A DNA stretch of 28,100 nucleotides, from IMG/VR virus record IMGVR_UViG_3300035182_000245, positions 1 to 28,100 of that record. One strand, 5' to 3'. The notes under the pieces are model-generated. The model worked only from the letters and a program-made list of their open reading frames with translations, was not told where the DNA came from and made no database searches. Each line of letters opens with the position of its first letter. The first letter of the stretch is position 1. Both the position numbers and the translations under genes were made by a program. This DNA is from a virus. Positions 8,474 through 16,654 of the stretch are shown here, in pieces.

Positions 8474-10372
8474 CTAGATTCTCCTTGTTAAGACGACTGG
8501 CAAGAACTCGATCTTGTCGAACTCGAAAGCCTCGCCGTTGGTATTTTCGATTGTGAATTGCCAGTATCTAGCGCGAACGCCGCGCCCAAACAGAACACGG
8601 CTTACATCAGGGGATGATTTTCCATGCTTCACAAGCGCATAGTCATTGCTTGATACGGCGCCTCCGTTTGATGTAGTCACGCGCAAGACAAGGTTGCCTG
8701 ACGACGTGTAGCCAACATACGCATCAGAAACGGTTTTCTGCTTCGATCCTTCAATAACTCCATCAATCGCCAAGTCACTCAGGTTTGTTTTAAGGACTGC
8801 ATCAATACTAAGTCCATTATCAGAAGCACCCTGTAGCAAGAACAGCCCTTTGTTATTTGCTCCATAACACGCCGTGTCTGTGGCCGCGAATGAATTGAAC
8901 CCATAGTTCCCGTATCGCGTGCCGGCGTTGAGTATCGTATTCAGCGTGTATGTAAACTGTGATCTGTTGGCCGAGTTGACTGAAGCAAGGTCTCGAATCT
9001 GTTCAAGAATCGTGGCAAGGCCAATGACATGCGGGTCAATGCTTGACTCTTCGCCTGTTTGGTCGATAGCTTCAACGGTGACGACAAGCGTCTTGAGCCA
9101 TGTGTCGATGCTTGCGGCTTGGTCAACAACGCTTGCATGGCCGAATGCTTGTCCTTTTGCTGTGTCAGTTGATGTTGATGAGTCAACAATGACGGCAGTG
9201 CCCCACGGTGTAACAGTATCTACCGAGTGTTCTAACGTCGTTACCGTCGACGTAATGAACGCCGTGCCAACTACGCTTGCTATGTCCTTAGCCGAATCTG
9301 AAACCGTATATCTACCAATAGCCTTGCTTGATACTGTATCAACTGCTTTTTCTGTGGCTATTAGCATTGCTTTATCAATGAAAGTAGCGAGGTCAATCGC
9401 TTGCGCTGTACCGATTAGATTTATGATGCTTGTGCCAAACGCACTTATTGATAGCATGTCACTTGCTGAATCAGTGATTGAAACGTGCCCAGTTGACGCA
9501 ACAATGGATGCAGACGATGTATCGCTAGATGATGTTGAAACTGCTATGAATAACGGAATATATGCGGCAACAGATGCTACTGCATCATCTGTCGTGGCAT
9601 CTAGCGTGAATACGTATGTAGTCGATCCAATAAAACTAGCTACTGCATTAGATGTTGAAGCGTTTAATGCTGCGACTGATGCTGAAAATGCTGAAAAATT
9701 AGAAGTCGCATCCTCTGTCGCTACGCTAAGCACGCCACGGGATTGCATGTAACCCACAACTGATGCTACTGATGCGTCGGTTGTATTAAAAAGCACGCCA
9801 ATGTTTGGTATGTAACCAAAAACTGAGGCTACTGCTGCGCCTGTTGTTGCGCTAACGATTCCTCGCGCCGGAGTATATCCAGAGAACCTAGCCACTGCGG
9901 ATGATGTTGTCGCTGTTATTGTGCCGGATGCAGGGGTTACAACAGCTGGTATCGGGTGGTCTGTATGCGCTCCGTCTGCACTACTCGGCCTAGTCATCGT
10001 GTTACTAGAAGTAGCTCCACCCGTGTGCGTGGCTGTTACAACCACGCCTTGCACGTATTCGCTATTGCTTCCAGACGTAGCATTTATTATGCGAACACTT
10101 GCAACATCTTGGGCTGTGGAAAAATCAAAATAGGCGTATACAGGTAGGGAAGAACCACTACTTGACCATGACCCAGTGCTGTAATCAGTATTCCCATCAA
10201 GCATTCGCGCAGGATCCCAGCCCAAGTATGTGCTAGATGCTGTGGCAGTTATTCCTGAATTACTTAGAAGCGTTCCAGATGAGTTGCGAAATTCAACTTC
10301 ACCTATATTTGCATAGGAAGCACCAAACGTAGAGTTAACGCGTATTACTACGCGGGTGACTGAGTTAGCCAC
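8474..10372 (-). CDS. Repeat-rich appendage protein with discoidin-like N-terminus (632 aa)
   Basis: The start is GTG at 10372, with AAGGA seven bases upstream. Residues 1-140 resemble an F5/8-type or discoidin beta-sandwich (IGEVEFRN near the start, then MLDGNTDYSTGSW, then a VRI strand), a fold that often binds sugars. Residues about 154-468 are some 14 degenerate repeats of about 21 residues with the pattern A-T-x-x-A-V-A-S-V-x-G-Y, suggesting a beta-solenoid or stacked shaft. Residues about 469-632 form a separate C-terminal domain (GRGVRARYWQFTIEN...FEFDKIEFLP) of a type I associate with podovirus tail proteins. Likely role: receptor-contacting tail appendage. The family call is from pattern recognition only. 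Confidence 0.65.
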   Translation of the reverse strand: MANSVTRVVIRVNSTFGASYANIGEVEFRNSSGTLLSNSGITATASSTYLGWDPARMLDGNTDYSTGSWSSSGSSLPVYAYFDFSTAQDVASVRIINATSGSNSEYVQGVVVTATHTGGATSSNTMTRPSSADGAHTDHPIPAVVTPASGTITATTSSAVARFSGYTPARGIVSATTGAAVASVFGYIPNIGVLFNTTDASVASVVGYMQSRGVLSVATEDATSNFSAFSASVAALNASTSNAVASFIGSTTYVFTLDATTDDAVASVAAYIPLFIAVSTSSSDTSSASIVASTGHVSITDSASDMLSISAFGTSIINLIGTAQAIDLATFIDKAMLIATEKAVDTVSSKAIGRYTVSDSAKDIASVVGTAFITSTVTTLEHSVDTVTPWGTAVIVDSSTSTDTAKGQAFGHASVVDQAASIDTWLKTLVVTVEAIDQTGEESSIDPHVIGLATILEQIRDLASVNSANRSQFTYTLNTILNAGTRYGNYGFNSFAATDTACYGANNKGLFLLQGASDNGLSIDAVLKTNLSDLAIDGVIEGSKQKTVSDAYVGYTSSGNLVLRVTTSNGGAVSSNDYALVKHGKSSPDVSRVLFGRGVRARYWQFTIENTNGEAFEFDKIEFLPVVLTRRI

Positions 10373-10381
10373 TTGGATTCC

Positions 10382-10777
10382 TTATGCGTTGCCTTCGGTG
10401 ATCGTAGCGCTGGATATTCCAACTGGATAACCGATAACAAAATCAGCGTTGTTGAAGATGACCTCAGCACCACTTCCCGCAATCCCAGCCGACATATCAG
10501 CAACAAACGTTCCTGACGAGTCTGTTATCCTAACCCATGTGCATGTTCCGGTAGCATCTGCTGCTGTATCGCTTGCGATTGTGTTGAACGTAAGCACGCC
10601 ATTTGTGGCTGTTCCGGCGGGTGCTCCACCCGTCAGCGTTGCCAATAGGGTAGTCGCCGTGCCGCCCGTTGCTGGGCGTGTACCGTCGTAGCATTTGAAC
10701 AGGCAGGCGTTTCCTAGCGTGGTTACGATGGCCTGCGCGCGCGCTGTGCGTAGAGTTGTACTAAATCCCATTGCCAT
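10382..10777 (-). CDS. Small conserved phage structural protein (131 aa)
   Basis: The start at 10777 has AAGAGGG seven bases upstream; a second ATG two codons later is less well placed. The sequence (GFSTTLRTARAQAI, then YDGTRPATGG, and a C-terminus ending ATITEGNA) matches a small beta-rich protein seen in the tail regions of many podoviruses and siphoviruses. It has no assigned function that I can name. It lies in the tail module between a 168-aa structural protein and the repeat-rich appendage protein, so a virion role is likely. Confidence 0.7.
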   Translation of the reverse strand: MAMGFSTTLRTARAQAIVTTLGNACLFKCYDGTRPATGGTATTLLATLTGGAPAGTATNGVLTFNTIASDTAADATGTCTWVRITDSSGTFVADMSAGIAGSGAEVIFNNADFVIGYPVGISSATITEGNA

Positions 10778-10789
10778 GATGTAGCCCTC

Positions 10790-11296
10790 TTAGTTTGTGA
10801 TCTTGTTCTTGTACACGACTTGGAACACGTCACCAGCTTCATAAGAACGCGCAGATTGTAGGGTCGCCGTCGATGCAAGGATACCCGTTGTACCATTACG
10901 GGTGCTGGTAGATACCAGAAACACGTTGCGAATGATTACCGCATCTGTGAGTGTGAATGCCGCTGGGGACGCAGCATTGCTGATAGACATATCTGCCGGG
11001 TCAGTAAGCGCAACCCACTGAACTCGGTTAGCTGGTGTGTAGGTTGTGATTTCGCCACACAATGCCGCAATGGTTGCTGCTGTGTCGGTTTCGGATGCTA
11101 CGCGATCAGTTGTGCCGAGGCCAACATACCAGGTTGACGTTGCGGATAGGCCAAGGAACTTGGTCTTATATCCATACTCAACGCCTTCTCGTGTTTGCCC
11201 ATTCTTAACATCGAATGAATCAAACAGCTTACCGTCACGGAAAACTTGAAAAGAGAACACGCCTTCAACGGCTTCTTGGCTAACTAATTTGCTCAT
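10790..11296 (-). CDS. Probable structural tail protein (168 aa)
   Basis: The ATG overlaps the stop of the upstream gene (ATGA), so translation is probably coupled. The protein is beta-rich, with Ser/Thr/Ala-rich stretches, an aromatic core (FLGLSATSTWYVGLG) and a C-terminal strand ending FQVVYKNKITN. Small proteins of this kind occur beside the 131-aa family in other phage tail modules. No enzymatic motif. Exact role unknown. Confidence 0.65.
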   Translation of the reverse strand: MSKLVSQEAVEGVFSFQVFRDGKLFDSFDVKNGQTREGVEYGYKTKFLGLSATSTWYVGLGTTDRVASETDTAATIAALCGEITTYTPANRVQWVALTDPADMSISNAASPAAFTLTDAVIIRNVFLVSTSTRNGTTGILASTATLQSARSYEAGDVFQVVYKNKITN

Positions 11297-12591
11297 ACTG
11301 GAACACCTCCACGGGATATAAGGGTAATTTCTGCCGAGTCGAGTGACTTGGATTTGAACTCGCTGTTGTTTGCTACGCCTTCATCAGCAGACAAGGATGT
11401 GACGTACTGTGTTGCACCATGCTGCTTGCGTAGCATGGCCGCACCTGTTTCTGCTTGGGGGATGGTGAAGTCGTTGCTGGTAATATCGGTAAGATTTCCC
11501 ATGTCATCTCCGCTCACAATGCTTCTATTCGTTGTCCAGATTGCTTCGATTGTACCTGCTATCGGGTCTTGTCTCGTATCTGAAACAGATAGCATCACAT
11601 CGGTTCCAATGACTGCTCTATCGAACGATAATAAGCGAAGTTGTGCTGTTGTTATATTATCGCCTTGCAAGAAATACGTGCCAACAGCATCAGACACATA
11701 CACACCGCCATTAACGGGAACACACAAAGTAATATCGCCAGACATACGCACAAATCCATTGCGGAAGTCGAACCACTGGTACGCGAATGAATCACTCTGG
11801 TAAATAGTGTCACCCGCCACACATAAAATGTGCCCCTTAAAATAGCGAACAATGGTTGCATTCGGTGGCGGTGACTTGAACAATGACTTGAGCGTTTCGC
11901 CGTACTCCATCAGCGTGACTTCTGTAGAAGCTGCCCCGTTGATGACTTCGCCAATCTTTAGAAACTCTGTTCCATTGGGGCGAGTCGCATAGATATTTAT
12001 CTTGATAACTTCGGGGTCAGTGCTGGAAATGAGTCCGTCAATGCGAACTCCTCCACCAGAAGTAAGGTCAATCACACCAACGTTACTTGCGCCTGATTCT
12101 TCACCGTTTCCACGAACATACGTCAGGCGAATCTGGTATGTTCCACGGGGTAACGACCCGCCAACAACTGAGAGCATCGCACCGCCATTCGGCGCTTGAA
12201 TTCCCCATAATGCTGGGGTAATTCCATTGCGAAGGATTCCTCGCTGTAAACCGTTTGACCAGTACACATCATTATTTACAAGCGCATAGCTCACGGCTTC
12301 GCTACGCATTCCTGTAGCTATAACAACTGGTGTGTCTGCGAGACGATATAACGTCCCTTGGCTCACAAAGTAGATTCCAAGGTGGCAAGACCACAAGCTA
12401 TGGCACGCTTGGTTGAACACTTTCACGAAGCCTTCACGACTGCGGACGCTTCCAGTGTTGGTAATATCCACGTTATAAGCTTCTGCCATTGCGCCGTTTG
12501 GCATGCGCTCAGGACGATTGACATTGTTGTAACCGGATGGAAATCCGGCATGTTCAATCAGTGGGCTTACGCGTGGCGGCTTATTGATCAT
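11293..12591 (-). CDS. Beta-propeller-like tail hub or stabilisation protein (432 aa)
   Basis: The start overlaps the stop of the upstream adaptor gene (ATGA). The N-terminus reads NVNRPERMPNGAMAEAYNVDI, then GSVRSREGFVKVF. This opening is typical of beta-rich phage tail proteins related in layout to P22 gp10-type stabilisation or hub proteins. Residues about 60-360 contain repeated short beta blades (LYRLAD..., VYWSNG..., GVYVSDAVGTYFLQGD), as in propellers. Its place after the head-tail adaptor gene supports a role in closing the portal channel or attaching the tail. Equivalence to gp10 is inferred from position and texture, not shown. Confidence 0.65.
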   Translation of the reverse strand: MINKPPRVSPLIEHAGFPSGYNNVNRPERMPNGAMAEAYNVDITNTGSVRSREGFVKVFNQACHSLWSCHLGIYFVSQGTLYRLADTPVVIATGMRSEAVSYALVNNDVYWSNGLQRGILRNGITPALWGIQAPNGGAMLSVVGGSLPRGTYQIRLTYVRGNGEESGASNVGVIDLTSGGGVRIDGLISSTDPEVIKINIYATRPNGTEFLKIGEVINGAASTEVTLMEYGETLKSLFKSPPPNATIVRYFKGHILCVAGDTIYQSDSFAYQWFDFRNGFVRMSGDITLCVPVNGGVYVSDAVGTYFLQGDNITTAQLRLLSFDRAVIGTDVMLSVSDTRQDPIAGTIEAIWTTNRSIVSGDDMGNLTDITSNDFTIPQAETGAAMLRKQHGATQYVTSLSADEGVANNSEFKSKSLDSAEITLISRGGVPV

Positions 12592-13301
12592 GCCCAGAAT
12601 ACCTCAACATGATGAGGCACGTCATGGCGCGTAATCCTTCTCAGGTCTGAATCTGGGCGAATGCCAAAATACTTCTCGAAGCTGTCTAATGCGCGGTCGG
12701 CGCGTGACGGGTCAAACAAGTCATGGTCTGGTACGTTGAAAACTTTATGCAAAACCCATTGCACGAGTTTGACGTGGTGAGCCACATTGAGTTCTGGAAC
12801 ATCGTCCATCGCAGAAAGCTGCTGCAGTGGAAACCGATAGCCTTCGAGAATAATCATACCGAATGAACTTGGTGTTGGAACAAGGCGTAGTCCATTATCA
12901 GTTTGAATCACATACAGTGGAAGGCCATAAGCATCTCGCCATGTGTCAATCATTGAGCCATAAGAATCAACCCATCCTTGGTTTTCAGTCTGATCTAGCT
13001 TGTCCAGGTATTCAGCGGACACGATGCCAAGATTGTTTCGCATCGTTTCGCCGTCAACGATGAAGCTACAATGTGAAAGCTCGAACAGTGCTTGGTGAAG
13101 CGGATAGCTTGCCTGTCCTTCTGTTGAAGTTATGCGGCATACTGCGCTATCAGTGTTCTCATGAATCAGCCGTCCACGCAACGCAGCCTCTTCTTGTGCC
13201 TCATTTAACAGCATTATGACCTGAGCATCAGAGACAAGGTAGGGAACTACGCTGTCAAACGCCTCAAAGCGATAACGGTTAATCAGGTCTTGAAGATTCA
13301 T
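12588..13301 (-). CDS. Head-tail adaptor / connector protein (237 aa)
   Basis: The protein begins MNLQDLINRYRFEAFD and continues with VSDAQVIMLLNEAQEEAALRGRLI, a helical opening typical of podovirus head-tail adaptors (DUF6682-like; P22 gp4 and T7 gp11 are functional analogues). A central mixed domain (residues about 50-150) and a C-terminal helical part follow, with the sequence VLHKVFNVPDHDLFDPSRADRA. It probably forms the ring under the portal. The start overlaps the previous stop by ATGA and its own stop overlaps the next start the same way, showing tight coupling in the connector block. Confidence 0.7.
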   Translation of the reverse strand: MNLQDLINRYRFEAFDSVVPYLVSDAQVIMLLNEAQEEAALRGRLIHENTDSAVCRITSTEGQASYPLHQALFELSHCSFIVDGETMRNNLGIVSAEYLDKLDQTENQGWVDSYGSMIDTWRDAYGLPLYVIQTDNGLRLVPTPSSFGMIILEGYRFPLQQLSAMDDVPELNVAHHVKLVQWVLHKVFNVPDHDLFDPSRADRALDSFEKYFGIRPDSDLRRITRHDVPHHVEVFWA

Positions 13302-13687
13302 ACGACACCAAACTGATTGATGAGCATAATTGCGTGTTCGCGCATCTTCTCAATGCTTTGGCGCTTGTCCATCTTCTCGCGGTAGTTGTGCAACACATAG
13401 TCATGAACTGAATCTTTGTCCATCTGCTCAATGCGCATTTGTGTTTCAAGAAGCTGCTCAAGCACTTCATCGCGCTGCTTTTCTTTATCTAAGCTTTGCT
13501 CAAGAATGAGTGCCGTATCATCATCAACGGATTCATCGGACTTTTCAAAAATGTCATAGTGACGCAGGAATTTGTTTGCCAAGTGTGACGGCACATTACG
13601 AGACTGACCTTTCTCGAAAACTAGCCAGCTTCCGTAAATCGCGTCTTCCCATGTTGCGCGCTTACCAATGTACCGGACTCCAGACAT
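13298..13687 (-). CDS. Small head/connector-module protein (129 aa)
   Basis: The opening (VRYIGKRATWEDAIYGSWLVFEKGQ, then VPSHLANKFLRHYDIFE) matches a short N-terminal domain that recurs in phage head modules. Residues about 55-115 are a charged coiled coil (KEKQRDEVLEQLLETQMRIEQ). The upstream sequence CTGAGGTGTTTGT carries a GAGGT ribosome-binding site. Location between the small head protein and the adaptor suggests a head-completion role. Function not established. Confidence 0.65.
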   Translation of the reverse strand: MSGVRYIGKRATWEDAIYGSWLVFEKGQSRNVPSHLANKFLRHYDIFEKSDESVDDDTALILEQSLDKEKQRDEVLEQLLETQMRIEQMDKDSVHDYVLHNYREKMDKRQSIEKMREHAIMLINQFGVV

Positions 13688-13707
13688 ACAAACACCTCAG
13701 AATAATT

Positions 13708-13728
13708 GGTGCGCAGGTTATGCGCACC
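13708..13728 (-). other. Perfect 8-bp hairpin between head genes
   Basis: In the leftward transcript GGTGCGCA pairs with TGCGCACC around a five-base loop, just after the stop of the 158-aa head gene. No run of U follows, so it is not a classic terminator. It could instead mark an mRNA processing or stability point between head and connector genes. Confidence 0.6.
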
Positions 13729-13736
13729 GGCGGGGA

Positions 13737-14213
13737 TTACGCCCCGGTAAGAACGCCAGATACGAGAACCGTGATACTAGAAGCCTTGACGTTGGTCGCG
13801 CCTGCTGCGGTAGCAATCAAGCGCGCATTCTTCGGTAGGACGACATTCTTTGATCCAGTAGCACGGATGCGGCCAACGGTATTGACGGCAGCTGCCGAAG
13901 CGGTGAAATAAGACGCATCTTGAGGAACGTCAATCGAATCGACACCATCCTCGTACTTAAATCCAAGCGTCCACGTAGTCAATGCGGTTTGTGCCGTGGT
14001 GACGATGATTTGAGCATCGTCCAAGCGCATACCGGACGGAAGCTGGCCAAGGTCAATCACGTCGCCAATCGCAACAGCAGTTGCTACGGTATTGGAGTCG
14101 GTAATGTAACCGTTGTAATCCGTTACAAGTGGGAACTTGAGAGTAGTAGCGTTACCAAAGGGGGACGCTCCGCCGAATTGGTTAACGATTCGTTTGCATA
14201 CAATAGTAGCCAT
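13737..14213 (-). CDS. Small head protein, possible decoration protein (158 aa)
   Basis: GAGG lies about eight bases before ATG. The protein is small, beta-rich and Ala/Thr/Val rich (FPLVTDYNGYITDSNTVATA, a central TTAQTALTTWTLGFKYEDG, a C-terminal ASSITVLVSGVLTGA). It sits directly after the major capsid gene, where phages often encode capsid cement or decoration proteins. I do not recognise the family, so the role is inferred from position and composition. Confidence 0.65.
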   Translation of the reverse strand: MATIVCKRIVNQFGGASPFGNATTLKFPLVTDYNGYITDSNTVATAVAIGDVIDLGQLPSGMRLDDAQIIVTTAQTALTTWTLGFKYEDGVDSIDVPQDASYFTASAAAVNTVGRIRATGSKNVVLPKNARLIATAAGATNVKASSITVLVSGVLTGA

Positions 14214-14229
14214 GTGTGTTTACCTCATT

Positions 14230-14243
14230 GGGGCTTTCGCCCC
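14230..14243 (-). other. GNRA-tetraloop hairpin after the capsid gene
   Basis: In the leftward RNA GGGGC-GAAA-GCCCC forms a 5-bp GC stem with a GAAA tetraloop, in the 38-bp gap between the capsid gene and the 158-aa gene. No U run follows, so it is probably not a terminator. Such a compact hairpin at the 3' end of a capsid message could protect it from exonucleases. Confidence 0.6.
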
Positions 14244-14251
14244 GTTAGATT

Positions 14252-15544
14252 TTAGTTGCGTGTGCCAATGGTAGAAACAGCGGTGTCAACTGCAATAATG
14301 CCGTTGTCCGTGAACTCTTTGCCCAGGCCGGTATCGACTTCAAATTTGATCTTACTTACGCCACGAATCGCGCCAATCAGCAATTCAATCTTGTCGGCGT
14401 GGTCAAGCTCCTTCTCGCTCCAAAAGAACGGAATGCCAGACTTGTCGGACGCTGCAAAGGCTTCTGCAATTGCTTGTCCGCCGAGAATGAGCGAGCGGTC
14501 AACTGCAAACCCAGTGCCGAACGACGCAGGTACAACGCAAGATGACTCGGTTTCGCTGGTGTTCGATGCGCAATAATTGATGGTATCGCCCGAGTAGAAG
14601 CGAATCGGACGCGGCATCTTGATAAGCAAGAACCCGTTCCACAAGCCAGCCTCTCCCAAGAACAATGGATGCTGATTAGCCTGGCTTGCACGCGCCATTG
14701 AACTTGCTTGCAGCGAACGGAATGAGCTATCCGATGCAAACTTGTTGTACTGCGCTGGACTCATCATCCATACGCGAAGTGGTGAATCAGATGCCGCTTT
14801 ATCGCCCTCGAACATGACGATCGGGGGAGGCAATGGAATCTGATCAAGCACGGTGCGCATTGAATCCACAACGTCCATTTTGAAAATGTCAGTTGATTGC
14901 AAGTCGACTTCACCAGCCGCCACAGTGAATGGCTTAACCGCAGAACCATCGGCAATGTAGTGACGGTTTTTTGATGGCGCTTTGACCTGGTTCACCATGA
15001 TGCTATTGAAGTCGGCATCTGCGTTGGTTGGGATAACCCACTCAACGTTGTTATGGAAGCCGCGAGCGCCCGCCATGTGAACGAGCAGGGTTTGATCAAC
15101 ATAGCGATCCATAAGGTTTTGCGCGACTGGACGGCCAAGGGCGCGGAAATCAACAGGTGAACGGATAGTTGTCATCACGTCGCCCAAGTCGATTGGGAAG
15201 CGCGCTTGGTCAACACGAAGTTCGGCTTGCGTGATAGACATGCCAGTACCGCGACCTTCGGCATAGGACTTGCCCATGATCGGTTTCGCGTTGGTTGGAT
15301 TCAACAGGTGGAAAGTCACGTCAGCGCCGCGACCTTTAGAAAGGTCGGTACAGCGCACAATGGGCATGTGTTGGGTAGTTTGTTTACGCAATGTAGCTTC
15401 TGCGCCAGCCGTGCCCTTGGGCATGGGACCGGTGAGTCGAGCTATTGAAGAGTTGCGCTGCATGTGAGTTGCGAACAGGCCGACGGCCTGGTCGATCATG
15501 TTCGTTTTATCACCATACGCAGCAAATGTTTTTTCGCCTGCCAT
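14252..15544 (-). CDS. Major capsid protein, N4-gp56/DUF4043-like (430 aa)
   Basis: AGAGGAC lies seven bases before the ATG. Features of the N4-gp56/DUF4043 capsid group are visible. The N-terminus includes QAVGLFATHMQRNSS; next comes the segment with DVTFHLLNPTNAKPIMGK, then a helix with GRPVAQNLMDRYVDQTLLVHMAGARG at about residue 138, and a later MMSPAQYNKFASD. The C-terminal part contains VDRSLILGGQAIAEAF. Length is usual for this group. It is flanked by scaffold and small head genes, the standard order. Probably strongly expressed from the promoter ahead of the scaffold gene. Confidence 0.88.
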   Translation of the reverse strand: MAGEKTFAAYGDKTNMIDQAVGLFATHMQRNSSIARLTGPMPKGTAGAEATLRKQTTQHMPIVRCTDLSKGRGADVTFHLLNPTNAKPIMGKSYAEGRGTGMSITQAELRVDQARFPIDLGDVMTTIRSPVDFRALGRPVAQNLMDRYVDQTLLVHMAGARGFHNNVEWVIPTNADADFNSIMVNQVKAPSKNRHYIADGSAVKPFTVAAGEVDLQSTDIFKMDVVDSMRTVLDQIPLPPPIVMFEGDKAASDSPLRVWMMSPAQYNKFASDSSFRSLQASSMARASQANQHPLFLGEAGLWNGFLLIKMPRPIRFYSGDTINYCASNTSETESSCVVPASFGTGFAVDRSLILGGQAIAEAFAASDKSGIPFFWSEKELDHADKIELLIGAIRGVSKIKFEVDTGLGKEFTDNGIIAVDTAVSTIGTRN

Positions 15545-15556
15545 TTTTTAAGTCCT

Positions 15557-16507
15557 CTAAACTTGATTGTTCATGTACGCCTCACGCTGCTCTGGCGAAA
15601 GTGCCATTACCGCGTCGATCTGCGCTTGGGGTGTCATGCGGCGGATTGCTTCAAGCCGACCCGCATTGTCTGCAACTCGTCCGCCCGGAATATCGGAAAG
15701 ACTCATTGGTGTTGATGGTTTTGCCTTGGATACGATTTCTTTCGCTTTTGCCTTATCTTGATTGGCTGTTGATACGGGCTTAGTTGTTTCGGGCTTAGCT
15801 GTTTCGGCCTTGTACTGGCCGAACACCTCAATAATGTCCTTAGCAGCTCCCGCTGTAAGAGCATTAGTCAGTGCCTTCTGCATGAAGCCCGGCTTACTTG
15901 CCATCCAGTTCTGAAACTCTCCGCTCTCGAAAATAGAATCAGCGTCAGGGTGCGCACTGTAGATTTCTCTGTAGTGTGCATCTGCTTCCGATTGCATCTT
16001 CTGAGCTTTGATTGGCTCTAGCAGCTTCTCTACTTTCCTTGACACTTCCGCATCAACAAGCTTAAGAATGCCCTTCTTCAAGTCTTCCTCGGAGAAGTCG
16101 CCAAAGAGTTCTGGATCAACTCCCGCATCAATCGCAGCCTCTGCAACCGCCATTTGCTTTTCTACTGCCTTGCTTTGCCCTTCTGCACGGAGTCGTTCCA
16201 ACTCTGCGCGTGCGGATTCGGCTTCAGCCTTCCAAGTATTTGCGTTGTTACGGGCTTCGGTTAGTTTTTCGTAGGGGATGGTGTGGATTCCATCCTTCGC
16301 CACGATGACGCTATCTGCGGACTCAACAGGCTCAACAGTCTCAACAGGATCAACAGGCTCAACATCATCATCGGCCACGCCATCAACTTGAGGTTCTGGC
16401 GCTTCCTCAATTTCCACCGCAGTGGTATCGCCATAAAGAAGCTGGGCAGCTTGCTCTGGTGTGGGTGTTCCGCCGAATGATTCGATAAGTGCAGCTTGGT
16501 CAGTCAT
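15557..16507 (-). CDS. Scaffold-like capsid assembly protein (316 aa)
   Basis: AAAGGA lies before the ATG. Residues 1-65 are acidic and Pro/Val rich (a run of VDPVETVEPVESADS). Residues about 70-125 are a charged coiled coil (AESARAELERLRAEGQ). Residues 125-190 are helical, and the C-terminus is basic and helical, ending ALSPEQREAYMNNQV. Composition, size and position between portal and capsid are those of phage scaffolding proteins. No protease triad is visible, so I do not propose a fused protease. Confidence 0.75.
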   Translation of the reverse strand: MTDQAALIESFGGTPTPEQAAQLLYGDTTAVEIEEAPEPQVDGVADDDVEPVDPVETVEPVESADSVIVAKDGIHTIPYEKLTEARNNANTWKAEAESARAELERLRAEGQSKAVEKQMAVAEAAIDAGVDPELFGDFSEEDLKKGILKLVDAEVSRKVEKLLEPIKAQKMQSEADAHYREIYSAHPDADSIFESGEFQNWMASKPGFMQKALTNALTAGAAKDIIEVFGQYKAETAKPETTKPVSTANQDKAKAKEIVSKAKPSTPMSLSDIPGGRVADNAGRLEAIRRMTPQAQIDAVMALSPEQREAYMNNQV

Positions 16508-16549
16508 TGTTTTTTCCTTTGCGCATATCGCTGCGCGTGCTTACGACGA

Positions 16550-16578
16550 TATATAAACTAGCTATTAACAGAAGTCAA
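16550..16578 (-). promoter_or_regulatory. Internal sigma70-type promoter for scaffold/capsid
   Basis: On the minus strand TTGACT (16573-16578) and TATATA (16550-16555) are separated by exactly 17 bp, 42 bases upstream of the scaffold start. The 147-bp gap between portal and scaffold also has a 7-bp inverted repeat overlapping the portal stop (16630-16636 with 16648-16654) and a weak ATGCT/AGCAT hairpin. It would let capsid genes be expressed more strongly than portal and terminase. Confidence 0.65.
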
Positions 16579-16654
16579 CCAATAGAAAAACGCTATGCTT
16601 TTTAGCATTGGATTTCTTGAATGACATGGCTATCAAATTGATATGACTTGATAG

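Noticed and set aside
7985-8491. 168-codon rightward open frame
   Set aside because: Antisense to the coiled-coil gene, Gly/Ala/Pro reflections of its proline-rich region, no leader.
8919-9752. 277-codon rightward open frame
   Set aside because: Entirely antisense to the repeat-rich appendage gene; its Ala/Ser/Thr-rich pattern mirrors the repeats.
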